A model generated the notes under the pieces. The model was not told the origin of the DNA and did not search any database. It saw nothing but the letters and a program-made list of their open reading frames with translations. This document shows positions 15,894 to 24,304 of a stretch of DNA of 40,710 bases, piece after piece. Source of the stretch: Thermoplasmata archaeon (GTDB taxonomy: Archaea; Thermoplasmatota; Thermoplasmata; Thermoplasmatales; Thermoplasmataceae); assembly GCA_021826765.1 (NCBI GenBank), contig JAKAYK010000002.1, positions 1-40,710 on the forward strand, in the 5' to 3' direction. Within the stretch, counting starts at the first letter, position 1, and each line of letters begins with the position of its first letter. Both the position numbers and the translations under genes were made by a program.

Positions 15894-18476
15894 ATGAAGC
15901 AAAATATAAGGGCAAAATCTCTTGTAATATCAGTAGTTTTTATAGCGGTGCTCGTCACAATTACGTCAATGCCTATAGGGGGACTCCCTCCTCTCCAGAA
16001 TCTTCTCAATCCAAATTCGGGAGTCTGGGACCCGGTAGTTCCGAAGGGTTCCACTGGAGTACAGTATGAGAATATATCAGTGAACGGGACGGCTGGAGAA
16101 GTGGTGATCTATACACAACCCGACGGATTTATTGGAATCCAGTCAAACAACACTTTCCTTGTCTACTACATGCAGGGTTATCTGGAAGCACAGTACAGGC
16201 TGGAAGAGATGGATTTCATAAAAAGAACTGCCCTCGGGACTCTTTCACAGGTCATAGGCAGCACCACTCTTTCATCAGATATTTTTTACAGAACTATCCA
16301 GGACTGCCAGATCGCTAAACAGGAAGTGAACAATATGTCATCATCATCCTATGCCCACAGGGTGATCGAAAACTTCACAATGGGCATAAATGCTTATATT
16401 TCATCACTCACGCCACAGACTATGCCATTGCTGTTCAAGCTCCTGAATTATGCACCACACACATGGAATATTACCGATGTGATGGCAGTGCAGCAGTTCT
16501 TCCTCTGGCAGAACAGTGCAGGCGGCATGTCTCCGTTAAATTTCAACTATGCTCTTCAGAACATGCCTGAATCAGTCATAAAGGGCCTGTATCCTGCATA
16601 TCCTGCAGGTGTCCAGAGTCCAGTTGTTCCATATTGCGCCAATACGGCCATCTACAATGGCACCGGGGACATATCAAACCTCTCATTATACAGCCCTTCC
16701 TACAATTATACGGGAGCGGGGTTGAGTAAACTGAGCCCACAGGTTTCAGCGCAGAATCAGTTCCAGTCAGTCAATGCTATAGACAGTGCTGTTTTCCTGA
16801 AACTGTTTGGGATGAACTATTCTATGTCTATACAGTACGCTGCATTCAGGGATTTTGGAAGCAATAACTGGGCTGTCAATGGGGTGAAAACACACAATAC
16901 ATCCTCTCTTCTCGCAAATGATCCGCATCTGACCACGGAGGTCCCTTCCATCTGGCTTGGATTCCAGCTGGTATCACCGGGACAGAATGTGATTGGAGTT
17001 GTATTTCCGGGATTTCCCGGTGTTGTTCTGGGCCACAACCCGCATATTGCATGGGGTGCCACAAATGGCCAGGTTCAGCAGACATACTTCTATGCTGAAT
17101 CCATGAAGAACGGGTCCACCACCCAGTACATGAATAATGGTTCCTATTCCCGGTTTTCAATTATAAACGAAAGCATTCCTGTCAGTGGGCAGCAGAGCTA
17201 TCCACTGAAAGTCATGAAGGCAGTTAACGGTGTAATTCTCTACACAGGGTCAACCACAATTGCAATGGACTGGACAGGGTTGCAGCCGACCTATGAATTA
17301 GACTTCTTCCTTCACATTGATAAGGCTAACAGTGTTGAACAGTTCAGGCAGAATGCATCTACCCTTTTCAAGACAGCAATCCAGAACTGGGCTGTTGCCG
17401 ACTACCTTGGCAACATTGGAATATTTCCATTTGGGGATTATCCGATCATAGAAAAGGGAAATCCGAGAGGCATTCTCCCCGGAACGGGCCCATACAACTG
17501 GCAGGGGTTCATTCCTGCAAACAAGCTTCCATATCTATATGATCCTTCGAGAGGGTTTGTCTTCTCTGCAAACCAGATAACTGTCTCCTCAAATTTCAAG
17601 TATTACGTGGGATGGGATTATGAATCCGGTTACAGAGCGGATCAGATTCACTATCTGCTCAACACAACCCAGAGCCTGAATATGGCAAAGATGGAAAACA
17701 TTCAGTTGAATGTTCATGATTTTACTACGAATATTTTCCTCAAGCCATTGCTTGGAAATATATCGGGCTCCACTGCAGGTTCGTCTGTCATCTCCGCAAT
17801 GAGTTCATGGAATGGAAACTTCACAATCAATTCCACTGCTACAACAGTCTATCACTACTGGCTTATCAATTTCATCAACGACACGTTCCTTCCTTATATG
17901 AAGAAATATAACATAACAACTTCAGACGGGTTGTACAACAACACATTCTTCCTTGGGCCTGCGGATTACTACCATGGGCCCCTCATTGAAGATCTTGTGA
18001 ACTGGACATTGAATCCTGCAGGTTCTGCATGGTTCAACAACCCGTTTACCGGCAAGAACAGGACGGAGGCAATGGTGATGGATGAGGCAATGAACCAGAC
18101 AGTTGCATATCTCAACAAAACATATGGCTCTTATTCCAGTGCATGGGAATGGGGAAATATCCACAAGAGGGTTCTCACCAGCCTCTTTGGAGTACCTGCA
18201 ATGAATACCCAGCAGCTTGCTGCAGCAGGAGATGGCAACACCATAAATGCTGCATATGGCACCATATCTAACTTTGGGCCATCGTGGAGAATGGTTGTAA
18301 ACATGAGCCATCCTGTTACTGGAGTGGGAATATATCCTGGTGGCCTGTCTGAAAACCCACTGAGCCCATATTATTCCAACACTTTCGAGGACTGGAACAA
18401 CGGAATCTATTACACTCTGATACCGGCAACTGCACCATCTGAATTTTTCTATCTCTATGGAGGTGCATCCATATGA
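15894..18476 (+). CDS. Penicillin acylase family Ntn hydrolase, exported
   Basis: An 860-residue precursor of the penicillin amidase/AHL acylase family. An N-terminal membrane helix or signal (about residues 8-28) exports it. The alpha region and spacer are followed by GSNNWAV, whose Ser323 would become the new N-terminal nucleophile after self-cleavage. The resulting beta chain (323-860, 538 residues) is close to that of penicillin G acylase. Many N-x-S/T sequons fit an extracytoplasmic, glycosylated enzyme. It would cleave amide bonds of N-acyl compounds; the natural substrate is unknown. The TATA-like stretch before the ATG (about 15866-15873) supports the start. The next gene overlaps its stop. 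Confidence 0.9.
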   Translation: MKQNIRAKSLVISVVFIAVLVTITSMPIGGLPPLQNLLNPNSGVWDPVVPKGSTGVQYENISVNGTAGEVVIYTQPDGFIGIQSNNTFLVYYMQGYLEAQYRLEEMDFIKRTALGTLSQVIGSTTLSSDIFYRTIQDCQIAKQEVNNMSSSSYAHRVIENFTMGINAYISSLTPQTMPLLFKLLNYAPHTWNITDVMAVQQFFLWQNSAGGMSPLNFNYALQNMPESVIKGLYPAYPAGVQSPVVPYCANTAIYNGTGDISNLSLYSPSYNYTGAGLSKLSPQVSAQNQFQSVNAIDSAVFLKLFGMNYSMSIQYAAFRDFGSNNWAVNGVKTHNTSSLLANDPHLTTEVPSIWLGFQLVSPGQNVIGVVFPGFPGVVLGHNPHIAWGATNGQVQQTYFYAESMKNGSTTQYMNNGSYSRFSIINESIPVSGQQSYPLKVMKAVNGVILYTGSTTIAMDWTGLQPTYELDFFLHIDKANSVEQFRQNASTLFKTAIQNWAVADYLGNIGIFPFGDYPIIEKGNPRGILPGTGPYNWQGFIPANKLPYLYDPSRGFVFSANQITVSSNFKYYVGWDYESGYRADQIHYLLNTTQSLNMAKMENIQLNVHDFTTNIFLKPLLGNISGSTAGSSVISAMSSWNGNFTINSTATTVYHYWLINFINDTFLPYMKKYNITTSDGLYNNTFFLGPADYYHGPLIEDLVNWTLNPAGSAWFNNPFTGKNRTEAMVMDEAMNQTVAYLNKTYGSYSSAWEWGNIHKRVLTSLFGVPAMNTQQLAAAGDGNTINAAYGTISNFGPSWRMVVNMSHPVTGVGIYPGGLSENPLSPYYSNTFEDWNNGIYYTLIPATAPSEFFYLYGGASI

Positions 18477-18868
18477 TGAAGTACGGATCATACTTTGCTA
18501 TGATACTTTCACTGGTGTCTGGTATCCTGATTTCCTTTACCGAATACTGGTACCTGATATTTGTCCCATTGTTCATCATATCGATGTTCTTTGCAAATAC
18601 AAAGAAATTCTCTCTCCTCCTGGGTGTTCTTGGAGCCTTTGGAATACTGCTGCAGATATTTGCATATAATGGAAATTACAGACTGAAGGAGGCTGCACTC
18701 ATAGGAAATATTGCAGGGATACCTGGCGGAGCAGTCATCTTCCTGGCATTCACTTTCTTGTTCGGCTTCCTGTTTGCTTTCCTTGGTGCACTTGCAGGCT
18801 ATTCAGTATCTCCTGCCATCCAGCCAATGATTGAAAAATCACAGCATAAACCGGTGGAAAAAGAATAA
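18473..18868 (+). CDS. Four-TM membrane protein coupled to the acylase gene
   Basis: A 131-residue protein with four hydrophobic helices (about residues 7-24, 25-43, 46-66 and 78-112, the last long enough for more than one pass) and a charged C-terminal tail. The start overlaps the acylase stop (ATGA), with GGAGG just upstream inside the acylase gene, so the two are translated together. I recognise no family. The coupling suggests it helps export, anchor or protect against the acylase, but that is inference. Confidence 0.7.
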   Translation: MMKYGSYFAMILSLVSGILISFTEYWYLIFVPLFIISMFFANTKKFSLLLGVLGAFGILLQIFAYNGNYRLKEAALIGNIAGIPGGAVIFLAFTFLFGFLFAFLGALAGYSVSPAIQPMIEKSQHKPVEKE

Positions 18869-18943
18869 GATCATACAGTTTTCAAAATTTATTTTTCATT
18901 TTTCTTCTCATATTCTTTATATTTATTTCTGCAATTTCCAGGT

Positions 18944-19942
18944 ATGGATTATGATTCCGGCAAACTTGGCAGAATAAGGGACAGATTTTATTCCATGGGA
19001 TTTGGAAACACCTCCATATTTCCAATATGGCTGAAGAATGGCTCAACAGTTTTTGCCAAACTTGAGTATTTCAACAAATTTGGCTCAGTAAAGGACAGGG
19101 CTGCATTTTTTATGGTAAATTGGGAACTGGAGAATCACAGTGGAAATACAAATAAAATTTTTGTTGAAGGAACCTCAGGCAATACTGGAATCGCCATTGG
19201 AAATATTTGCAGGGAAATGGGAATCAAATCAAGGATATTGATTCCTCCCGGAACCTTTCCTGAAACTGTGGAAAAATTGAGGGAAAGTGGCGCAGAGATT
19301 GAATTTACCGATGAGGAGAAAACTTCGACCAGCACAGAAAAGGCCATACAGCAGTCCATAGCTCTTATGAAGGAAGACCCGGAGCAGTATATTGCACTTC
19401 ACCAGCATGGAAATGACATGAACTGGCTTGCACATGTATATACTACGGGGCCCGAGGCGGAAAAACAGATCGGCATTCCAGACTATGTCTGCATATGCAT
19501 GGGAACCGGGGGATCCATAATGGGCGTGGGGAGATATTTCAAAGAAAGAAGCAGCAGAGTGAAGGTTGTCATGGGCCAGGCAGATGGAGAGACATTCATC
19601 CAGGGCATAAGAAATTACGAGAAGGCAAAGGACAGGGAAATAATTGACAGGAATATTGAGATCGTTGATTCCATCATTACAGTCACGCAGGAACAGGCGC
19701 TTGAATCTGTCAGGGAACTTGCAGATGATCATGGGATATTTGTGGGTGCATCATCCGGGGCAAATTATCACTGTGCAAGAATGCTGGCAATGAATTATCC
19801 TGGTTCAAGGATTCTAACGATTTTTCCAGACAGTGGGGTAAAATACGGGAATCTTTATGCCTCAACGGGGACATTCACAGAATCTGCAATAAACGAACTT
19901 TCCCGAAGCGCATTGATGAAAAAAAGTTCATTCATTGCATGA
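18944..19942 (+). CDS. PLP-dependent cysteine synthase/cystathionine beta-synthase family enzyme
   Basis: A 332-residue fold-type II PLP enzyme. The Schiff-base Lys50 is in FGSVKDR, the substrate-binding loop TSGNTG spans residues 77-82, the glycine loop for phosphate is GTGGSIMG, and GASSGAN is near the C-terminus. The length fits cysteine synthase or O-phosphoserine sulfhydrylase rather than a full cystathionine beta-synthase with extra domains. The most likely reaction is beta-replacement with sulfide to form cysteine; the substrate (O-acetylserine or O-phosphoserine) cannot be told. A strong TATA-like T/A stretch precedes it (about 18910-18930). The gene is single. Confidence 0.85.
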   Translation: MDYDSGKLGRIRDRFYSMGFGNTSIFPIWLKNGSTVFAKLEYFNKFGSVKDRAAFFMVNWELENHSGNTNKIFVEGTSGNTGIAIGNICREMGIKSRILIPPGTFPETVEKLRESGAEIEFTDEEKTSTSTEKAIQQSIALMKEDPEQYIALHQHGNDMNWLAHVYTTGPEAEKQIGIPDYVCICMGTGGSIMGVGRYFKERSSRVKVVMGQADGETFIQGIRNYEKAKDREIIDRNIEIVDSIITVTQEQALESVRELADDHGIFVGASSGANYHCARMLAMNYPGSRILTIFPDSGVKYGNLYASTGTFTESAINELSRSALMKKSSFIA

Positions 19943-19962
19943 ACACTTCGCATTTATTTAAG

Positions 19963-20034
19963 CAGGCCCGCCGGGATTCGAACCCGGATCGTGGGCTCCG
20001 GAGGCCCATATGATATCCATTACACTACGGGCCT
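19963..20034 (-). tRNA. tRNA-Arg (anticodon CCG)
   Basis: Reading the minus strand, a 7-bp acceptor stem (AGGCCCG/CGGGCCU), a perfect anticodon stem (UGGGC/GCCCA) around loop CUCCGGA, and T arm CCGGG-UUCGAAU-CCCGG are all present. The anticodon is CCG. There is no intron and no encoded CCA. The first two tRNA bases are also the last two bases of the upstream gene's TAG stop, so the tRNA is probably processed from the same transcript. Confidence 0.95.
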
Positions 20035-20518
20035 ATTTTTTGTATCCAATCCTTCTCAGGAGAGATTTTCTTTTCTCTATATCTACTTCGTTTTCAGTGC
20101 CAAGAGGTGAATAACCGTCCACAACACCCACAACTCCTCCACCCTGCACATTCCTGTAGACCAGAACATAGAGTGGATTTGAAGTCGCAGCAAAAATTCT
20201 CCCAACTTCTTGACAGTTCTTTATCTGGTTCATTATGGATATGGGAAATACGTTTTCAAGAATAATGAGGAAAGTATGGCCCGCACCAATTTTCTTTATA
20301 TTTTCAACTGCAATATCAATGAGTTTTTTATTATTTCCGTCCCACCTTATGAGTCTTTCACCTGAAGCTTCAGAGAATGCTATTGCAAAGGACGCATCCG
20401 GCCTTGTAGTGGCTATTATTTCGGTGAGATCTTCAACGGTTTTGATAAAATGGGAATAACCAAGAATCACATTGCATCCATCAGGAAAGTCCAACTTCAC
20501 CTCTTCAACCTGAGACAT
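20033..20518 (-). CDS. Adenosine-specific kinase family protein (DUF355)
   Basis: A 161-residue protein matching the small archaeal/bacterial family annotated as adenosine-specific kinase. Clear segments are GYSHFIKTVEDL, FAIAFSEASGERLIRWDGN, AVENIKKIGAGHTFLIIL and GVVDGYSPLG. The biochemical function of this family is poorly established, so the name should be read with caution. I chose the ATG at 20518 because a TATA element (about 20539-20546, minus strand) sits 24 nt upstream; an in-frame GTG at 20524 is an alternative. Its TAG stop overlaps the first two bases of tRNA-Arg on the same strand. Confidence 0.85.
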   Translation of the reverse strand: MSQVEEVKLDFPDGCNVILGYSHFIKTVEDLTEIIATTRPDASFAIAFSEASGERLIRWDGNNKKLIDIAVENIKKIGAGHTFLIILENVFPISIMNQIKNCQEVGRIFAATSNPLYVLVYRNVQGGGVVGVVDGYSPLGTENEVDIEKRKSLLRRIGYKK

Positions 20519-20524
20519 AATCAC

Positions 20525-20829
20525 ACATGAGATGGCATTATAATTTCTTTCTGTTTTTCATCCTTTGGAACATGTTTCAGGACAAGGTTTCGGCAGGGCA
20601 GATCATATATTTCATGTGATGCAGTGTATCCAGCATTTTCCGATGTTAATTGATGGTAGTTCACTTTTTCCAAAAGGAACAAAATGCATTATCAGAATTT
20701 TTGCGCGGGCAAGTAATAAACCTTTAAAGATCTTCTGAGCAACATGATCCCATGAATGAATATGCTACTTCTTTCACAGAGTCTTTTTTCATGAAAATAT
20801 TAAATTCAACACTGTAATGTTGATTTAGA
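20525..20829. other. Intergenic region with possible leaderless 21-codon ORF before elp3
   Basis: About 300 bp between divergent genes. It holds the DUF355 promoter on the minus strand and, on the plus strand, CCTTTAAAGA (20721-20730). That element is 26 nt before an ATG at 20752 opening a 21-codon frame that stops at 20815-20817, 12 nt before elp3. This could be an upstream ORF or chance. A second TATA-like stretch (about 20794-20803) could serve elp3 directly. No RNA gene is recognised. Confidence 0.35.
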
Positions 20830-22377
20830 ATGAATATCTATGAGGAAATAGATTCTCTTATTTCTACCGGGACAATTAAGGATGGGGAAGAACTGCAAAA
20901 GTTCAAGATTAAGCTTGCAAAGAAACATGGTATGGATAGAATACTCTCCAATTCTGAAATACTTAACTCAGGATTTATTTCCAGGGGATCAAGGGATATT
21001 CTGCGTCTAAAGCCCACAAGAACCATCTCTGGAGTTGCAGTGGTTGCAGCTATGACTTCACCTGAAATGTGTCCGCATGGAAGATGTATATTCTGCCCGG
21101 GTGGCATGGAGAATAATTCTCCCCAGTCATACACGGGGTATGAGCCATCTGCTATGAGGGGAAGGTCCAATAATTATGATCCATTCAGCATCACATTCAA
21201 CAGGCTGAAGCAGCTGGAAACAATAGGTCATGACACATCCAAGGTTGATCTCATCATTATGGGGGGAACATTCACTGCAAGGGACAGGGAGTACCAGAAA
21301 TGGTTTGCAAAGGGGTGTTATGATGGAATGAACGGTGTACAGGCAGGAACAATTGAGGAGGCAATGAACATCAATGAGACTGCAGGGAGAAGATGCATTG
21401 GACTCACGGTTGAAACGAAACCTGACTGGTTCATGGAGAAGGATATAGAATTGGCCCTCTCATATGGGGCCACCAAGGTTGAGCTTGGTGTACAGGTACT
21501 TAACGAAGATGTGTTGCGCATAAATCACCGCGGTCATGGGATTGAGGAAATTGTAAAATCCACAGAACTCGCAAGGAATGCGGGACTGAAGATACTGTAC
21601 CACCTTATGCCTGGAATGTACCATTCAAATTATGAAATGGATCTTAAAAGTTTCAGGGAAATGATATCAGATGAAAGGTTCAGGCCTGACATGCTCAAAA
21701 TTTACCCCACACTTGTGGTAAAGGGGACAAAACTTTACAACATGTGGGAAAAGGGGGAGTACAGGCCTATGGAAACAGATGAGGCAGCTTCCCTCATAAC
21801 TCAGTTTATGAAGGAAATGCCGCCATGGATCAGGGTACAGAGGATGCAGCGGGATATACCGGTAAATTTCATTGATGCGGGAGTCAAAAGAAGCGATATC
21901 AGGAATATAGTGGATGAAAAACTGAAGGAAGAAGGAATAAAAAGCAGGGAAATCAGAGGAAGGGAGATAGGTTTCCATGAAACACCTGAAGTGGATTTCA
22001 TGATCAGAAGATCAGATTACATGGCTTCAGGTGGCAGGGAGGTCTTTCTTTCCATGGAGAATGCTTCTGGCAACATTGCTGCATACCTCAGACTGAGGGA
22101 TATATCCGGGGATTCATGGTATGAACATTCAAGGGATTCCGGAATGATAAGGGAGATCAGGACAGTCGGAAGGACAGTCCCCATAGGTTCCCATGACAGC
22201 AGGAATTATCAGCACAGGGGATTTGGGAAGATTCTCATCAGTGAGGCTGAGAGGATCACAACTGAAGAATTCCACAGGCCAAGGTTACTTGTGATCAGCG
22301 GTGTTGGTGTCAGGGAGTATTTCAGGAAACTTTCATTTGAAAGATACGGGCCATATATGGGAAAGGAACTTTCCTGA
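20830..22377 (+). CDS. elp3: Elp3 family tRNA uridine-34 carboxymethyl-type modification enzyme
   Basis: A 515-residue archaeal Elp3 with a radical-SAM domain and a C-terminal GNAT acetyltransferase domain. The Fe-S cluster cysteines are in CPHGRCIFCPGG (Cys81, Cys86, Cys89); GGTFTARD and the KVELGVQ strand follow as in the family. The GNAT acetyl-CoA loop is QHRGFGK, near residue 457. It would use acetyl-CoA and a radical to modify the wobble uridine of tRNA (cm5U-type). In archaea Elp3 acts without the eukaryotic Elongator partners, and none is seen here. Length and domain order are normal. Confidence 0.95.
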   Translation: MNIYEEIDSLISTGTIKDGEELQKFKIKLAKKHGMDRILSNSEILNSGFISRGSRDILRLKPTRTISGVAVVAAMTSPEMCPHGRCIFCPGGMENNSPQSYTGYEPSAMRGRSNNYDPFSITFNRLKQLETIGHDTSKVDLIIMGGTFTARDREYQKWFAKGCYDGMNGVQAGTIEEAMNINETAGRRCIGLTVETKPDWFMEKDIELALSYGATKVELGVQVLNEDVLRINHRGHGIEEIVKSTELARNAGLKILYHLMPGMYHSNYEMDLKSFREMISDERFRPDMLKIYPTLVVKGTKLYNMWEKGEYRPMETDEAASLITQFMKEMPPWIRVQRMQRDIPVNFIDAGVKRSDIRNIVDEKLKEEGIKSREIRGREIGFHETPEVDFMIRRSDYMASGGREVFLSMENASGNIAAYLRLRDISGDSWYEHSRDSGMIREIRTVGRTVPIGSHDSRNYQHRGFGKILISEAERITTEEFHRPRLLVISGVGVREYFRKLSFERYGPYMGKELS

Positions 22378-22398
22378 AAAATTCATTATTTAAGTGTT

Positions 22399-22436
22399 CC
22401 GCATAACACTAATATAATGCCGTGTTATAATTGCGG
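22399..22436. promoter_or_regulatory. kdp promoter with inverted repeat flanking the TATA box
   Basis: CCGCATAACAC (22399-22409) is mirrored by GTGTTAT (22422-22428) and GCGG (22433-22436), with a 4-bp AATT insertion breaking the right arm. The sequence between the arms contains AATATAAT (22411-22418), a TATA box 26 nt before the kdpF ATG. A repeat wrapped around the TATA box suggests a repressor operator responding to potassium or osmotic state. The regulator is unknown, and no KdpD/KdpE gene is in the window. Confidence 0.55.
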
Positions 22437-22439
22437 GAA

Positions 22440-22538
22440 ATGTCATGGAATAATATCTGGCTGATACCTATAGCAGCAATTGTGCTGTTATCAAGTCTTT
22501 ATCTGGTATGGTCAATGATAAGAGTTGAGAAATTATGA
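22440..22538 (+). CDS. kdpF: KdpF-like small subunit of the potassium-transporting ATPase
   Basis: A 32-residue single-helix peptide directly upstream of kdpA. The hydrophobic core (about residues 8-26) is followed by SMIRVEKL, which resembles the typical (A/L)-(I/L)-(R/N)-x-E-x end of KdpF. In Kdp complexes KdpF is a lipid-like stabiliser of KdpA. The ATG overlaps nothing upstream and lies 26 nt after a TATA box; its TGA overlaps the kdpA ATG (ATGA). It is easily missed because of its size. Position, length and topology make the call good, although sequence identity for so short a peptide is weak evidence. Confidence 0.8.
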   Translation: MSWNNIWLIPIAAIVLLSSLYLVWSMIRVEKL

Positions 22539-24304
22539 GTTCATCAATTTCATCACAGGGCAATTTTTGGTCAAATTTTTTCGTTGTGGACAGGCTTGCT
22601 TCAGGCGTAATAATCATTCTTCTATATATTGCAATAATAACAATTTTCGGTTACATCCTTTCACCCTACATAAGCAAAATATACGCAGGAGAGAACACAT
22701 GGTTCAGGAAATACAGCGATCCTTTGATAACTTTCATAGAGAGAGCTGCAGGAATTGACAGGGATAAGAGATACACTTTCAGGTATTATTTTGGCTCGCT
22801 GATTTTTTTCAATTTTATTGTAGGGCTTTTCTGTTTTCTGTTTCTTATCCTTCAGGGAGAATTTTTCGCTGCACCTGGCCAGCGTCCAATGAATCCATTT
22901 CTAGCTTTTAACACCGTTGCCAGCTTTCTCACAAACACCAACATCCAGAATTATTCAAGCCCGTCAAGGCTCACATATCTTGACATCACCGTTGTCATAA
23001 TCACATTGATGTTTGTTTCAGCAACCACTGGATTTGCTGCATCTATGGCTTTTGTAAGAGGTATCCTGAGTGATGATGGAAAGATAGGGAACTTCTTCCA
23101 TGACTTCCTCGTTTCACTCTTTGACCTCATACTTCCTCTATCGCTTCTTGCCACTGTGCTCCTTATTGTTTTCGGAGTTCCTGATGTAACCTATTCCAGC
23201 ATCACAATTCATCCATTCTTCGCGAAATATACTGTGAATATACCCGTCGGGCCCATTGCTTCTCTGGAAGGAATAAAGAACATTGGAACCAATGGTGGTG
23301 GATTTTACGGTGCAAATGCTGCATATCCCTTTGAGAATCCATCATGGATAACCAATATTATCGAAGAGGTCGCATTCACAATAATACCGGTTGGCTCAAT
23401 ATTCGCCCTTGGGCGAGTCCTGGGAAACAGGAAATTTGCAAGGATGCTTTATGGTGTTATATTCACCATATTCATCTTAAGCGCCCTTATGACATTTTTT
23501 TCAGAATTTGCCGGGCTTCCATCTTTTTCCATGCTGGGGATAAATTTCGGAGGCAACTATATAGGGAAAGAGACAGCACTTGGCTTATCACAGAGTTCCA
23601 TATTCGCTTCCGGAGCGACACTCACTTCCACTGGGGCAGCTAATTCAGCGCTGATTGATTATACGCCTGCAGGAATACTTGGAATACTTTTCCCAATGCT
23701 CCTTAATGATCCACTGGGTGGAGTAGGCACAGGGGTCCTCAACATATTCTCCTATGTGATATTCACAGTATTCATCGTATCTCTGATGGTCGGGAAGCTT
23801 CCAGAACTTATGAGTCTGAAAATTGAATCGAAAGAGATAAAATATTCCACATTCACCCTGATTATTCATCCCATTTTGATCATCATTCCCATGGGAATAG
23901 TGCTTCTTTTAGGACCCGAACTAATGAAGAGTTTTATCAATACAAGGCCGGATCAGATAACCCAACTACTGTATGAATTTGCTTCTGCTGTATCTAACAA
24001 CGGTTCAGCCATGGAAGGTTTCACTGTAAACACGCCATTTTACAACACATTGATCGGAATACTTGTCATAATGGGGAGATATCCCATAATTGCTTTCCAG
24101 TTACTGATTGCTCAATCATTTTCAAACAAGAAACCAAAAGTCCAGTATGGCAGGGGCGTTGATATTGGATCATTCTGGTTCGGTTTCATGCTTCTTTTCA
24201 CCATGCTCCTTCTGGGTCTGATCTCATTTTTCCCCATACTTTCTGCAGGTCCATTGCTTGCATGGGGCAAAGCTCTCTCCCTGTCTTTGGAGGGATTGAT
24301 TTGA
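22535..24304 (+). CDS. kdpA: Potassium-transporting ATPase potassium-binding subunit KdpA
   Basis: A 589-residue integral membrane protein with about ten helices, the channel-like subunit of the high-affinity KdpFABC pump. Pore-loop elements of the SKT superfamily are visible: FLTNTNIQNY, and GTNGGGFYGANAAYPFENPS with its selectivity-filter glycines. The C-terminal segments GRYPII and GFMLLFTMLLLGLISFFP also match the family. It is slightly longer than the E. coli protein (557 residues). It is coupled to kdpF upstream and to kdpB downstream by overlapping codons. Confidence 0.96.
   Translation: MSSSISSQGNFWSNFFVVDRLASGVIIILLYIAIITIFGYILSPYISKIYAGENTWFRKYSDPLITFIERAAGIDRDKRYTFRYYFGSLIFFNFIVGLFCFLFLILQGEFFAAPGQRPMNPFLAFNTVASFLTNTNIQNYSSPSRLTYLDITVVIITLMFVSATTGFAASMAFVRGILSDDGKIGNFFHDFLVSLFDLILPLSLLATVLLIVFGVPDVTYSSITIHPFFAKYTVNIPVGPIASLEGIKNIGTNGGGFYGANAAYPFENPSWITNIIEEVAFTIIPVGSIFALGRVLGNRKFARMLYGVIFTIFILSALMTFFSEFAGLPSFSMLGINFGGNYIGKETALGLSQSSIFASGATLTSTGAANSALIDYTPAGILGILFPMLLNDPLGGVGTGVLNIFSYVIFTVFIVSLMVGKLPELMSLKIESKEIKYSTFTLIIHPILIIIPMGIVLLLGPELMKSFINTRPDQITQLLYEFASAVSNNGSAMEGFTVNTPFYNTLIGILVIMGRYPIIAFQLLIAQSFSNKKPKVQYGRGVDIGSFWFGFMLLFTMLLLGLISFFPILSAGPLLAWGKALSLSLEGLI

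Noticed and set aside
24262..24300. ATG at 24262 as start of kdpB.
   Set aside because: It lies inside kdpA without a ribosome-binding site. TTG 24301 overlaps the kdpA stop and has GGAGGG in place.
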